Shown here: one piece after another, positions 17,965-26,012 of the stretch
Layout of the letters: every line of letters starts with the position of its first letter
Position numbering within the stretch: position 1 is the stretch's first letter
Source of the DNA: WHTK01 sp965197795
GTDB lineage: Bacteria; Chloroflexota; Dehalococcoidia; DSTF01; WHTK01
NCBI GenBank assembly: GCA_965197795.1
Contig: OZ240228.1
Span: 1,798,001-1,862,000, forward strand
Direction of reading: 5' to 3'
Length of the DNA: 64,000 bases
The notes under the pieces: model-generated
Told to the model about the DNA's origin: nothing
Databases searched by the model: none
The model's input: only the letters and a program-made list of their open reading frames with translations
Made by a program: the position numbers and the translations under genes

Positions 17965-18687
17965 ATGAATCGAATGGCGGATACGCAGCAAAGCCTGGTT
18001 GCGGGCGCGGACGGTTGCCGCGGGTGCTGGGTCTGCGTCACGGCCCAGCCACGACGAGAAGGGCATCTCGCCCTGGTCGACGTCTTCGTTGTGCCCGATT
18101 TCGACGCCCTGCTGAGCCGGACGCGGGCCTGCGCCGCGCTGGCGGTCGACATCCCCATCGGCCTCAGCCGGGATGGACCCCGCGAGGCGGATTACGAGGC
18201 GCGCCGCCGCATTGGGCCTCGCCGCAGCAGCGTCTTCCCGCCGCCGCCGCGGCTCCTGCTCGGCATTGGCGACTACCAGACGGCAAACTCGACGTCGCGG
18301 GCGCGCTTCCAGCGCGGCCTGCAGAAGCAGGCTTTCAACATCTTGCCGAAGATTCGCGAGGCCGACGCGGCCATGCAGCCGGCGATGCAGGACTACATCG
18401 TGGAATCGCACCCCGAAGTCAGCTTCTGGGCGCTGGCCGGCAACCAACCGCTGCCGCTTTCGAAGCACAGTACGGATGGCCTCGAAGCCCGCCTGCGGCT
18501 GCTTGAAACCGTCTACGGGGCGTCGATTCGCGACCTGAGGCCGCCGCGAGGCGCCGCGCGGGACGACCTCTACGACGCCTGCGTGCTGGTCTGGACCGCG
18601 GCGCGAGTCGCCGCGGGTAGCGCCGTACATCTGCCGCTACGGGCGCAACACGATGAGCGCGGCCTGCGCATCGAGATCGTCTACTAG
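17965..18687 (+). CDS. DUF429 domain-containing protein
   Basis: The 240-residue protein begins with VAGADGCRGCWV, the DUF429 opening, and has the family motifs AVDIPIGL (about residues 69-76), RRSSVFPPPPR, QAFNILPKIREAD and ESHPEVSFWAL, and a late DDLYDACVLVWTA. The fold is RNase H-like in family descriptions, but its biochemical role is not established. GAGG lies just before the first ATG; the ATG three codons later is an alternative. The frame is intact. It is convergent with mutL, whose end lies six bases away. Confidence 0.85.
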   Translation: MNRMADTQQSLVAGADGCRGCWVCVTAQPRREGHLALVDVFVVPDFDALLSRTRACAALAVDIPIGLSRDGPREADYEARRRIGPRRSSVFPPPPRLLLGIGDYQTANSTSRARFQRGLQKQAFNILPKIREADAAMQPAMQDYIVESHPEVSFWALAGNQPLPLSKHSTDGLEARLRLLETVYGASIRDLRPPRGAARDDLYDACVLVWTAARVAAGSAVHLPLRAQHDERGLRIEIVY

Positions 18688-18693
18688 GGGATG

Positions 18694-20415
18694 CTACTTG
18701 CGGCTGAAGCAGCGTGCCAGCTCGTCCGAGCTGAGGTGGAGCATCGTGGGCCGGCCGTGGGGGCAGGTCTGCGGCGTGTCGCAGGCCTCGAGCTGCTGCA
18801 GCAGGTCGCGCATCTCCTCCGGCGCCAGCGTCTGGCCGGCGCGCACCGCGGCGTGGCAGGCCAGCGAGGCCGCCACGCGGCGCCGCGGGTCGGCCGGCGA
18901 ATCCTCCCGCGTCAGCAGGTCGAGCAGCTCGACAAAGGCCCGCGCCGGGTCGTCGCGCCGCAGGTCAGCCGGCGCGGCGCGCAGCAGGAACCCGCCGGGC
19001 CCGAAGGGCTCGACCTCGAAGCCGTGCTCCTGCAAAGACGGCGCCAGGCTGGTCACGAGCGAGGTCTGCGACGGCGTCAGCTCCAACATCACTGGCGCCA
19101 GTAGTGGCTGGGAGGCTGCCACGGAGCCGGTCAGGGAAGCCAGGCAGCGTTCGAACAGGACGCGCTCGTGCGCCGCGTGCTGGTCGATGAGATAGAGGCC
19201 GGCCGGACCCTCAGCGATGACGTAGGTCGTGCCTGCCTGGCCCAGCGGCCGCATGATCGGCAGGCCAGCCATGAGCGGCGTTTCCGCCGGCTGCAAGCTG
19301 GAGGTTGCCTGCGATGACAGCAACTGCGACTGCAGCGGGCCATCCTGCAAGGTCGGTGCGGTGAAGGCGAAGCTCGTACCAGAGGGCGCCGGGCGCGGCC
19401 ATCCGAATGGCAATTCGGAGCCGGCCGACGCCAGGCCGGACAGCGACCGGCGAATCGGCCGTTGCACCAGCGCAAACACGGCGCGCTCGTTGCGCAGCCT
19501 GACCTCGGCTTTGGCGGGATGCACGTTGACGTCGACCTCCTCCGGCGGCAGTCGCAGGTCGACCAGCGTGATCGGGAAGCGTCCCGTTTGCAGCAGCCCG
19601 CTGTAGGCCTCTTCGACGGCGTAGGCGAGGGAGCGGCTACGTACCCAGCGGCGGTTGATGAACAACGTGATATAGCCGCGGTTGGCGCGCGTGATCGGTG
19701 GCGGCGTGAACAGGGCTTCGACCCGGCAATTCTCGGCCTCGTCCGCGGCCTCGAGCATCGCCGCCGCCACGTCCCGCCCGTAGACGCCGGCAGCAGCTTC
19801 GCGCCGGCTGCCCGAGCCGTCCGTCATGAACGTATCCCTGCCATCTAACCGAAGCGTAAAGGCGACCTCCGGATAGGCCAGCGCATAGTGGCTGACGACG
19901 GCGCCGATCTGGGAAGCCTCGGCTGCCGCGGTGCGCAGGAACTTAAGTCGAGCCGGCTGCTCCCGGAACAGGCTCTTGACGCTCAAAGCCGTGCCCGGCG
20001 CGGCGCCAGCGGCGCCCTGCTGCGACATTTCCCCGAAGCTGAAACGCACGCGCGCCGCCCGCGGCGAGTCATGCTGCCGCGAAACCGCCTCGACCTCCGC
20101 AACCGCCGCGATGCTGGGCAGCGCTTCGCCGCGGAAGCCCAGCGTCTTGATCGCGCCGAGGTCGGCGTCGTCCTGCAGCTTGCTCGTGGCGTGGCGTGAG
20201 AAGGCCAGCGGCAGCTCGTCGGGCTCGATACCACAACCGTCGTCGACGACGCGGATCAGCGCCACACCGCCCTCATTGGCCTCGACGCTGACGCGCGTGG
20301 CTCCGGCGTCGAGCGCGTTCTCGACGAGCTCCTTGACGATGGAAGCGGGGCGCTCGACTACTTCGCCCGCGGCGATGCGGGATGCGACTTCCGGCGGGAG
20401 GATTCGGATCGACAC
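18694..20415 (-). CDS. mutL: DNA mismatch repair protein MutL
   Basis: The 573-residue protein has the GHKL ATPase N-terminus (IAAGEVVERPASIVKELVEN, VDDGCGIEP, GFRGEALPSIA) and transducer domain with a conserved VNVHPAKAEVR. The C-terminal domain holds DQHAAHERVLFE, ACHAAVRAGQ and CPHGRPT, which match the metal-binding endonuclease site of MutL homologues from bacteria lacking MutH. So this MutL probably nicks DNA during mismatch repair. A mutS gene lies at 26.0-28.6 kb on the same strand but not adjacent. The frame is intact over 1.7 kb. Downstream it meets DUF429 tail to tail. Confidence 0.97.
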   Translation of the reverse strand: MSIRILPPEVASRIAAGEVVERPASIVKELVENALDAGATRVSVEANEGGVALIRVVDDGCGIEPDELPLAFSRHATSKLQDDADLGAIKTLGFRGEALPSIAAVAEVEAVSRQHDSPRAARVRFSFGEMSQQGAAGAAPGTALSVKSLFREQPARLKFLRTAAAEASQIGAVVSHYALAYPEVAFTLRLDGRDTFMTDGSGSRREAAAGVYGRDVAAAMLEAADEAENCRVEALFTPPPITRANRGYITLFINRRWVRSRSLAYAVEEAYSGLLQTGRFPITLVDLRLPPEEVDVNVHPAKAEVRLRNERAVFALVQRPIRRSLSGLASAGSELPFGWPRPAPSGTSFAFTAPTLQDGPLQSQLLSSQATSSLQPAETPLMAGLPIMRPLGQAGTTYVIAEGPAGLYLIDQHAAHERVLFERCLASLTGSVAASQPLLAPVMLELTPSQTSLVTSLAPSLQEHGFEVEPFGPGGFLLRAAPADLRRDDPARAFVELLDLLTREDSPADPRRRVAASLACHAAVRAGQTLAPEEMRDLLQQLEACDTPQTCPHGRPTMLHLSSDELARCFSRK

Positions 20416-20493
20416 GCTGAGCTATTTTAGCCGCGTCACAGCGGTCTTCGTGCAGTAGTTATGTCGAGCACCCGCCCCGGCGCCCTAACGCCT

Positions 20494-20525
20494 GAGTAAG
20501 CCCGTGCGACAGGGCCTTCTTACTC
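20494..20525. promoter_or_regulatory. Inverted repeat between mutL and the VIT1-family gene
   Basis: GAGTAAG (20494-20500) and CTTACTC (20519-20525) are exact inverted repeats, with CCC/GGG pairing inside. The element lies between the divergent starts of mutL (20415) and the iron/manganese transporter (20562). It could be an operator for the transporter; no known box was recognised. Confidence 0.4.
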
Positions 20526-20561
20526 TGGACTACTCCCGATCCGGTTGCCTAGCATGGAGGC

Positions 20562-21689
20562 ATGACCAACGAAACCGAAGGCAGCGTCGAGCAGGTCGCG
20601 CCCAGGCCCGAGCTGCTCCTGGAGAACTGGCGCAACGAGCTGGACAGCGCCGACCTCTACACGTACCTTGCCCGCCGCGAGCCCGACCGCCAGCGCGCTG
20701 GCCTGATGCTGGAGATGGCCGAGGCTGAGACCCGTCACGCCGCGGTGATGCGCAACGGGCTGCAGCAGCAGGGCGTCAGGCTGCCCGCCTTCCACGTCAG
20801 CTTCAAGACACGCCTGATGAAGTTTCTGGCGGGCATCGGCGGGCCGCGCCTGGTCTACCCGCTGCTGCACGGCAGCGAGATCGAGGGGACCGCCGACTAC
20901 GCGGCGCAGGACAAAAGCACTGCGGCGCTGGCCGGCGAGGAGCGCAGCCACGCGCGCACCCTCGGCGAGCTTTCGCACGCAGGGGCGCCGACGGGCGAGC
21001 GATGGCACCGCACCGCCGGCGGCGGGACGCTTCGGGCGGCGGTCTTCGGCGTCAACGACGGCCTGGTCTCCAACCTCAGCCTGGTCATGGGCTTCGCCGG
21101 CGCCAGCGCCGACGCCAAGTTCGTGCTGCTGGCCGGCCTCTCGGGGCTGCTGGCCGGCGCGTCCTCCATGGCGGCGGGTGAATACGTTTCGATGAAGGCG
21201 CAGCGCGAGCTGTTCGAGCGCCAGATCGAGCTCGAAGCCGCGGAGCTGGCGGTGACGCCGGCGGAAGAGGTCGAGGAGCTGGCGCTGATCTATCGCGCCA
21301 AGGGCCTCAACAAGGATGAGGCTGAGAAGCTGGCCGCGCGGCTGACCGAGGACCCCAAGGTCGCGCTCGACACGCTGGTGCGCGAGGAGCTGGGCCTCGA
21401 CCCAAACGAGCTGGGCAACCCCGTGGCGGCGTCGGCCGGCTCCTTCGTCGCCTTCGCCGCGGGCGCCATCCTGCCGGTGCTGCCGTTCTTCTTCGGCGCT
21501 TCGACGTCCCTGGTCATCGCCAGCATCGCGGTCAGCGGCGTGGCGCTGTTCGGGGTGGGTGCGCTGCTGTCGCTGTTCACCGGCAAGGGAACCCTGTTCA
21601 GCGGCGGACGACAGCTCCTGATCGGCGCCGTCGCGGCCAGCATCACCTTCGGGCTGGGTTCGCTGATCGGCGCTTCAACCGAGATTTAG
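20562..21689 (+). CDS. VIT1/CCC1-family metal transporter with N-terminal ferritin-like domain
   Basis: The 375-residue protein starts with a ferritin-like helical region (about residues 15-145; LLENWRNELDSADLYTYLAR, AEAETRHAAVMRNG, GEERSHARTLGEL with Glu/His ligands) and continues with a VIT1/CCC1 transporter (about 155-375; FGVNDGLVSNLSLVMGFAGA, AGEYVSMKAQRE and several membrane helices). This matches erythrin-VIT1 (MbfA-type) exporters that move Fe2+ or Mn2+ out of the cytoplasm. The acidic residues of the first transporter helix (FGVNDG) and the E-Y-V-S motif are present. The frame is intact. A possible operator lies just upstream. Confidence 0.9.
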   Translation: MTNETEGSVEQVAPRPELLLENWRNELDSADLYTYLARREPDRQRAGLMLEMAEAETRHAAVMRNGLQQQGVRLPAFHVSFKTRLMKFLAGIGGPRLVYPLLHGSEIEGTADYAAQDKSTAALAGEERSHARTLGELSHAGAPTGERWHRTAGGGTLRAAVFGVNDGLVSNLSLVMGFAGASADAKFVLLAGLSGLLAGASSMAAGEYVSMKAQRELFERQIELEAAELAVTPAEEVEELALIYRAKGLNKDEAEKLAARLTEDPKVALDTLVREELGLDPNELGNPVAASAGSFVAFAAGAILPVLPFFFGASTSLVIASIAVSGVALFGVGALLSLFTGKGTLFSGGRQLLIGAVAASITFGLGSLIGASTEI

Positions 21690-21724
21690 TCCCCTTCGAC
21701 GTCAGGGTTTCGCATTTTCGTTTC

Positions 21725-21771
21725 TTGACAGGGTCCTTTCATTCATTGCGGGTAGTCTGCAATGAATGAAA
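21725..21771 (+). promoter_or_regulatory. TetR operator: 13-bp palindrome overlapping the tetR start codon
   Basis: TTTCATTCATTGC (21737-21749) and GCAATGAATGAAA (21759-21771) are exact inverted repeats with a 9-base spacer. The right arm contains the ATG (21762) of the TetR gene. A TTGACA box lies at 21725-21730. There is no Shine-Dalgarno sequence before the ATG. A dimeric TetR protein binding here would repress its own gene. Confidence 0.8.
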
Positions 21772-22379
21772 ACACTCAGAAAGAAAAACGTGGCTATGCC
21801 AGTCCCTTGCGCGTCGATCAGGCCAACCAGACCCGCGAGCGCATCCTCGAAGCCTTTGCGGAGCAGCTGGTCGACGGGGGACTGAAAGACTTCTCGATCG
21901 AACGGGTGGCAAGCCGGGCGGGAGTCTCGACGCGGACGGTCTACCACCACTTCCCGAATCGTGACGACCTCCTGGATGCCGTGACAACCTGGCTCGACGA
22001 ACGTGTGGCTGTGGAAGCCGTCACCGAAGCCACCGACAGCGAGGAGTTTCTGCACGGCATCGGCGCAGCCTTCGCGAGCTTTGACGAGCACGAGACGATG
22101 ATTCGGGCTCAGCTGATAACCGAGCTGGGTCAAACGATCCGAGCGCACGGCCGGTCAAGGCGCCGCCCTGCTATCGAGTCGATTGTGCGCCGGGCTGCTC
22201 CGAACCTGGCGCCGTCGGAAATCCGTCGCGCGACTTCGGTGATTCATTACCTCGCCAGCAGCGAGGCCTGGCGTTCGATGAAGGATGAATCCGGACTATC
22301 GGGTCGGGAAGCCGGGCAGGCGGTGACCTGGGCGATCCGGACCCTGTTGGCGGAACTGAAGCAGCAGGAGCGAACCTAG
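21762..22379 (+). CDS. TetR/AcrR family transcriptional regulator
   Basis: The 205-residue protein has a TetR DNA-binding domain (about residues 22-70): RERILEAFAEQLVDGGLKDF, then the helix-turn-helix IERVASRAGVSTRTVYHHFP and NRDDLLDAV. The C-terminal ligand-binding part is not recognisable as a specific subfamily. The start codon lies inside a perfect palindrome, so the protein probably controls itself and perhaps the PEP-utilising enzyme gene 24 bases downstream on the same strand. The lack of a ribosome site suggests a leaderless or nearly leaderless message. The frame is intact. Confidence 0.9.
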   Translation: MNENTQKEKRGYASPLRVDQANQTRERILEAFAEQLVDGGLKDFSIERVASRAGVSTRTVYHHFPNRDDLLDAVTTWLDERVAVEAVTEATDSEEFLHGIGAAFASFDEHETMIRAQLITELGQTIRAHGRSRRRPAIESIVRRAAPNLAPSEIRRATSVIHYLASSEAWRSMKDESGLSGREAGQAVTWAIRTLLAELKQQERT

Positions 22380-22402
22380 TAACAACCAGAGAGGCGGGGA
22401 CA

Positions 22403-24099
22403 ATGGTGAGCAGTAGCCAAGACCTGGGAAGCGCCCGGACCGGGAATGTGGGAGTTCGACGAGGCCCATCAGTCGGCACCGTTTTCGACCTACATGCTCG
22501 AGCTATTCAAGACCTACTTCAGCACGGGCATAGAAGAGGGCGGTCTCAGATACGGCACCTTGATCGAGCGCTTTGATATTCGCGATCTCGATGGCTGGGT
22601 GTGCATGCGGCCTCGCATCGTCGGTGCTCCGGAGAAGCCGGGGCCGTTGCCGCCGCGGTTGCGGTATCGGCGGTGCGCTGGCGTGAGGACGCCGAGTGGT
22701 GGCTGACCGAAGGCCGCGACTCGATGCGGGCCCGATTAGGCGCGCTACAAGCCGTCGATCTTGCCCCGCTAAGCGATGAGCAACTGCGCGATCATCTTGC
22801 CGATCTGACTTCGGCAATGGTCGATGGAGTGCGGGTCCACTTTCGCGACGCCCTGGCGCACTCGGCGTAGGCGATTGGCTCGCGAGCACAACGCAGTGGA
22901 CCGGCGTTCCCCCGGAAGAAGCCCTAACCGCGTTGGAAGGCGCATCGCCCTTCTCTGTGGATGCCCTGAAATACCTGAATAAGATTGCCGCGGCCGCCAA
23001 GGACTCGCCGGCCGCGATCGAGGCGCTGACCGGCGCGGGAGACGCACCGGAGCGCCTGGAGGCCCTACGGGCCGCATCACCGGCCGTAGCTGCTAGCCTC
23101 GACGCGTACCTTGATGAACACGGCTGGCGGATCTATACCGGCTTCGACATCGCCGACAAAGCAACCATCGAAGTCCCTGAGAACATCCTCGATAGCGTGG
23201 CGGCACTCCTGAACCCGGTCGACGCCAGAGTCGCCGACGACTCCTTCGCGGCGTGGCTACGGGCCAGGGTGCCCGCGGCGCATATCGACGAATATGACGC
23301 GCTGTTCGAGACAGCCCGAATTCTCTACGGAGTTCGCGACGATGACGCCGGGCCCTGTGCTCATTGGACGCTAGGCCTGATACGACGCGTCTTGCTGGAG
23401 GCCGGCGCGCGGCTGGCACAGCGAGGCCATCTGAGGCAGCCGGAGCACATCTTCGATGCGACGCCCTCGGAGGTAGAGGCGTTGCTGGGAGCCACGGGAC
23501 CCCAGGTTTCCGGCGAAGAGCTCGCCAGCCGGGCGGAAGCGCGCGTTGCCAGCGCCGCGAATCGGCCTCCGTCTCGCCTCGGTGAGGACGAGGGGCCACC
23601 GCCGCCGGATGACTGGCTACCTCCTGCGATAGCGCGAGTCAATCGCGCCTTAATGATGGCCATGTCGATTGAGTACCCGGCCCCGACCGAGAATTCGAGC
23701 GGAGAGGACGGGAAGGCAGCAATAGCTGGCCTGGCAGCCAGTCGAGGCACTTACGAGGGGCGCGCTTGCCTCGTGCAGGGCCCGGACGACTTCGCGAAGC
23801 TGCGATCGGGCGACATTCTCGTGGCGTCGTTCACGACCACGGCCTACAACGTTGTGCTGCCGTTGCTTGGGGGCGTGGTGACCGACAAGGGTGGCGTCCT
23901 CAGCCACGCCGCGATCGTGGCGCGCGAGTTCGCTATACCGGCAATTGTCAACACGGTCAACGGCACATCCGTCATCGTCGACGGGTCGCGAATCAGGATC
24001 GACGGCAGCGCGGGCACAGTCGAAGTCCTCCATCCGGGCTCACCAACCACGGAACCGCCATCAGCGCCCGATGATGCGCGTCAAGGTGTTGCTCGCTAG
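22403..24099 (+). pseudogene. PEP-utilising enzyme (phosphohistidine-domain protein), three frame breaks
   Basis: The product resembles PEP-synthase-like and rifampicin-phosphotransferase-like proteins without an obvious N-terminal ATP-grasp. It opens (GAGG before ATG at 22403) and continues as KTWEAPGPGMWEFDEAHQSA in a different frame. The frame breaks again near 22636 (restored EKAGAVAAAVAVSAV) and at 22867 (TAG; a restored G gives HSAVGDWLASTTQW). From there an intact frame runs to 24099 with the swivelling phosphohistidine domain, GGVLSHAAIVAREFAIPAIV, where His is the phospho-carrier. Following the TetR gene closely, it is probably the regulated gene. The substrate is unknown. The first break needs one base removed or two added; the other two are single missing bases. 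Confidence 0.75.
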
Positions 24100-25013
24100 A
24101 CCGGCTCGGAAACCGCTCCGGCAGCCTCGAGCCGGCGCTTCGCCTCCGACAACACGGCTTCCGGCAACGGCCCTTTGGTCGCCGCCTCGATGTTGTCCTT
24201 GAGGTGGTCCGGGTTCTTCGTGCCGACGATGGTCGTGGTCAGTCCCGGGTGCGACAGCGTGAAGCGCAGCGTGAACTCCATGCGCGACGTGCCGTCCAGC
24301 AGCTCGTCGAGCTTGGCGACCTCCCAGCGGTCCTTCATGGTCTCGCCCGGCACCATGTAGTTGGTGCGGTTCCAGGCGGTCGGCGCACCGCGCGCCACGC
24401 CGCCACGGATGATCGTGCCGTGGCCCGTCTCAGCCGCCTTGGCGATCACGTCCTCGTGCTCGCGCTGCAGCGCCGAGTAAGGGATCTGGAACGCCGCGAA
24501 GACGCCCATGTCGATCTGCTCGACCAGGTTGGGCAGCGTGCCCGAGACGCCGACGAAGCGCACCTTGCCCTCGTCGCGCAGCTTCAGCGCTTCCTGCAGC
24601 GCGCCGTCCTTCTCGAACTCGTCCCTGGTCAGGCTGCGGTGAAACTGCACCAGGTCCAGGTGGTCCGTGTTGAGGCGCTTGAGGCTGTTCTCGACGCCCT
24701 TGCGGATGTTCTCTGCCGTGTGGATGTGCTCGCCCTGCTGCCCGCCGACGACGCAGCCGCACTTCGAAGCGAGAAAATACTCGTCGCGGCGGTGTGAGAT
24801 GTACTTGCCGATCAACTCCTCGCTGCCGCCGTAGTCGATCGACGTGTCGATGAAGTTGATGCCGTTGTCCAGCACCGCGTTGAGGATCGTCTCGGCCTGC
24901 TGGTCGGTCACCTTGGGCCCGCGCGGGGCGCCGCGTAGCTCCATCGCGCCGAAGCCGAGGATGGTCGCTTCGAAGCCGGTCTTGCCGAGGGTTCGTTTTG
25001 GTAGGTCTGCCAT
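24096..25013 (-). CDS. Aldo/keto reductase
   Basis: The 305-residue protein has the AKR barrel start (RTLGKTGFEATILGFGAMEL) and the catalytic tetrad in place: Asp and Tyr in FIDTSIDYGGSEE, Lys in LASKCG and His in LDLVQFHR. The late motif TTTIVGTKNPDHL contacts NADPH. It should reduce aldehydes or ketones with NADPH; the substrate is unknown. The frame is intact. It converges with the PEP-utilising gene (four-base overlap of ends). A repeat element lies just upstream of its promoter region. Confidence 0.92.
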   Translation of the reverse strand: MADLPKRTLGKTGFEATILGFGAMELRGAPRGPKVTDQQAETILNAVLDNGINFIDTSIDYGGSEELIGKYISHRRDEYFLASKCGCVVGGQQGEHIHTAENIRKGVENSLKRLNTDHLDLVQFHRSLTRDEFEKDGALQEALKLRDEGKVRFVGVSGTLPNLVEQIDMGVFAAFQIPYSALQREHEDVIAKAAETGHGTIIRGGVARGAPTAWNRTNYMVPGETMKDRWEVAKLDELLDGTSRMEFTLRFTLSHPGLTTTIVGTKNPDHLKDNIEAATKGPLPEAVLSEAKRRLEAAGAVSEPV

Positions 25014-25083
25014 TGGGGTACTCCTTCTAGTTTCGAGACGATCCTAAGCCGTCGTGACGAGTAAGCGCCAATCATCACTCCCC

Positions 25084-25192
25084 TGTCATCCTGAGGCGCT
25101 AGCCGAAGGATCAAAGCGCTGCGCCTCGACGAGACGAAACGACCGGCTTTCGCGTCCCGCCTTGATCCTTCGCCTGATGGCTCAGGATGACA
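25084..25192. repeat. REP-like long inverted repeat
   Basis: The element begins TGTCATCCTGAGGCGCTAGC and ends with CTCAGGATGACA. The outer arms (25084-25115 and 25162-25192) pair over TGTCATCCTGAG / CTCAGGATGACA and CGAAGGATCAA / TTGATCCTTCG with a few mismatches, around a GC-rich middle. This TCATCCTGAG...CGAAGGATC style of intergenic palindrome is one I know from many Chloroflexota and actinobacterial genomes. It lies between the aldo/keto reductase gene and the ABM-domain gene. Confidence 0.65.
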
Positions 25193-25285
25193 ACTGATGA
25201 CAACCAGCGATGCCGCCACTCGCCTCAGCGCTACCGAGCGTTGCACAATGTCGTGAACCCCGCGCGTAGCCAGCTGAGGTGCGAA

Positions 25286-25597
25286 ATGGAGATCATTCTC
25301 GTCGAGGTCAACGTCAAGCCGGAGCGTCTGGACGCCTTCCTGGAGCTGATCAAGTACGACGCCGAGCACTCCGAGGGCGACGAGCCGGGCTGCCTGCGCT
25401 TTGACGTGCTGCAGGACACCGAGGACGCGCACAAGTTCTTCTACTACGAGGTCTACAAGGACGAGGCAGCCCGCGCGGCGCATCGCGAGACGCCGCACTT
25501 CAAGAAATACGCCGAGGAGTCGGCAGACATGTTCTCCGGACCGGCGACGCAGCACATCATCAAGAATGACGTGCCGGCCGACGCCGCCTGGCGCTAG
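25286..25597 (+). CDS. ABM-domain (putative quinol monooxygenase) protein
   Basis: The start ATG at 25286 follows GAGG and the product MEIILVEVNVKPERLDAFLE is a typical antibiotic-biosynthesis-monooxygenase (ABM) opening; an upstream in-frame ATG at 25187 falls in the repeat and is unlikely. The 103-residue protein has the family motifs DEPGCLRFDVLQD, FFYYEVYKDEAA and RETPHFKKY. ABM proteins are small dimeric ferredoxin-like folds, some of which oxidise quinols or process signal molecules (LsrG, YgiN). The substrate is not predictable. The frame is intact and the gene stands alone. Confidence 0.85.
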   Translation: MEIILVEVNVKPERLDAFLELIKYDAEHSEGDEPGCLRFDVLQDTEDAHKFFYYEVYKDEAARAAHRETPHFKKYAEESADMFSGPATQHIIKNDVPADAAWR

Positions 25598-25687
25598 CCG
25601 AGAACTGGGTAGAAGCTTCGGAACCGCTAACGGAGGGCAGCGCTCGGCCAGACGAGTAACGGATCTATCCAGGGCCAGGAGTAGGGC

Positions 25688-25972
25688 TTGTCAGCCGAAG
25701 GCATCGTAGTCAGTGCTGTTATCGTCTTCTTTCTCTTCCTGGTGAGATATAGAGGACGCGGCCCGGGGCCAGTGGATGACGCGCCCGAAATCGGGTCAAG
25801 GAGTCAATTCTGGTGGCTGCTCAATCCAGCCTCTTTAACCCTGGTGGCGATGACAGCGGCGATTGGTGCGATTGCGGTGGTGGACCAGCAGTACGCGATT
25901 GCCGGTATTTCATTTACAGCGTTGATTGCCTCAATCGCCCTACGGCTCTTTCTAGTGTCAAAGAATCGCTGA
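25688..25972 (+). CDS. Small membrane protein, function unknown
   Basis: This 94-residue protein starts with TTG at 25688 with AGGAG upstream. It has three hydrophobic segments: residues about 5-20 (IVVSAVIVFFLFLV), 44-64 and 70-90, separated by a polar loop (RYRGRGPGPVDDAPEIGS). No family was recognised. It lies between the ABM gene and the end of mutS, convergent with mutS. Its codon composition is like its neighbours. The membrane pattern supports a real gene despite the small size. Confidence 0.6.
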   Translation: MSAEGIVVSAVIVFFLFLVRYRGRGPGPVDDAPEIGSRSQFWWLLNPASLTLVAMTAAIGAIAVVDQQYAIAGISFTALIASIALRLFLVSKNR

Positions 25973-26012
25973 CCAGAGATTCGAACCTCGAGCGTCGAAG
26001 TACGTGCGGTTC

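Noticed and set aside
25972..26012. tRNA or tRNA 3' end (GAGGTTCGAATCTC on the minus strand)
   Set aside because: Only a T-loop-like match; the T stem is imperfect and the upstream bases are the end of mutS, with no anticodon or acceptor arm.
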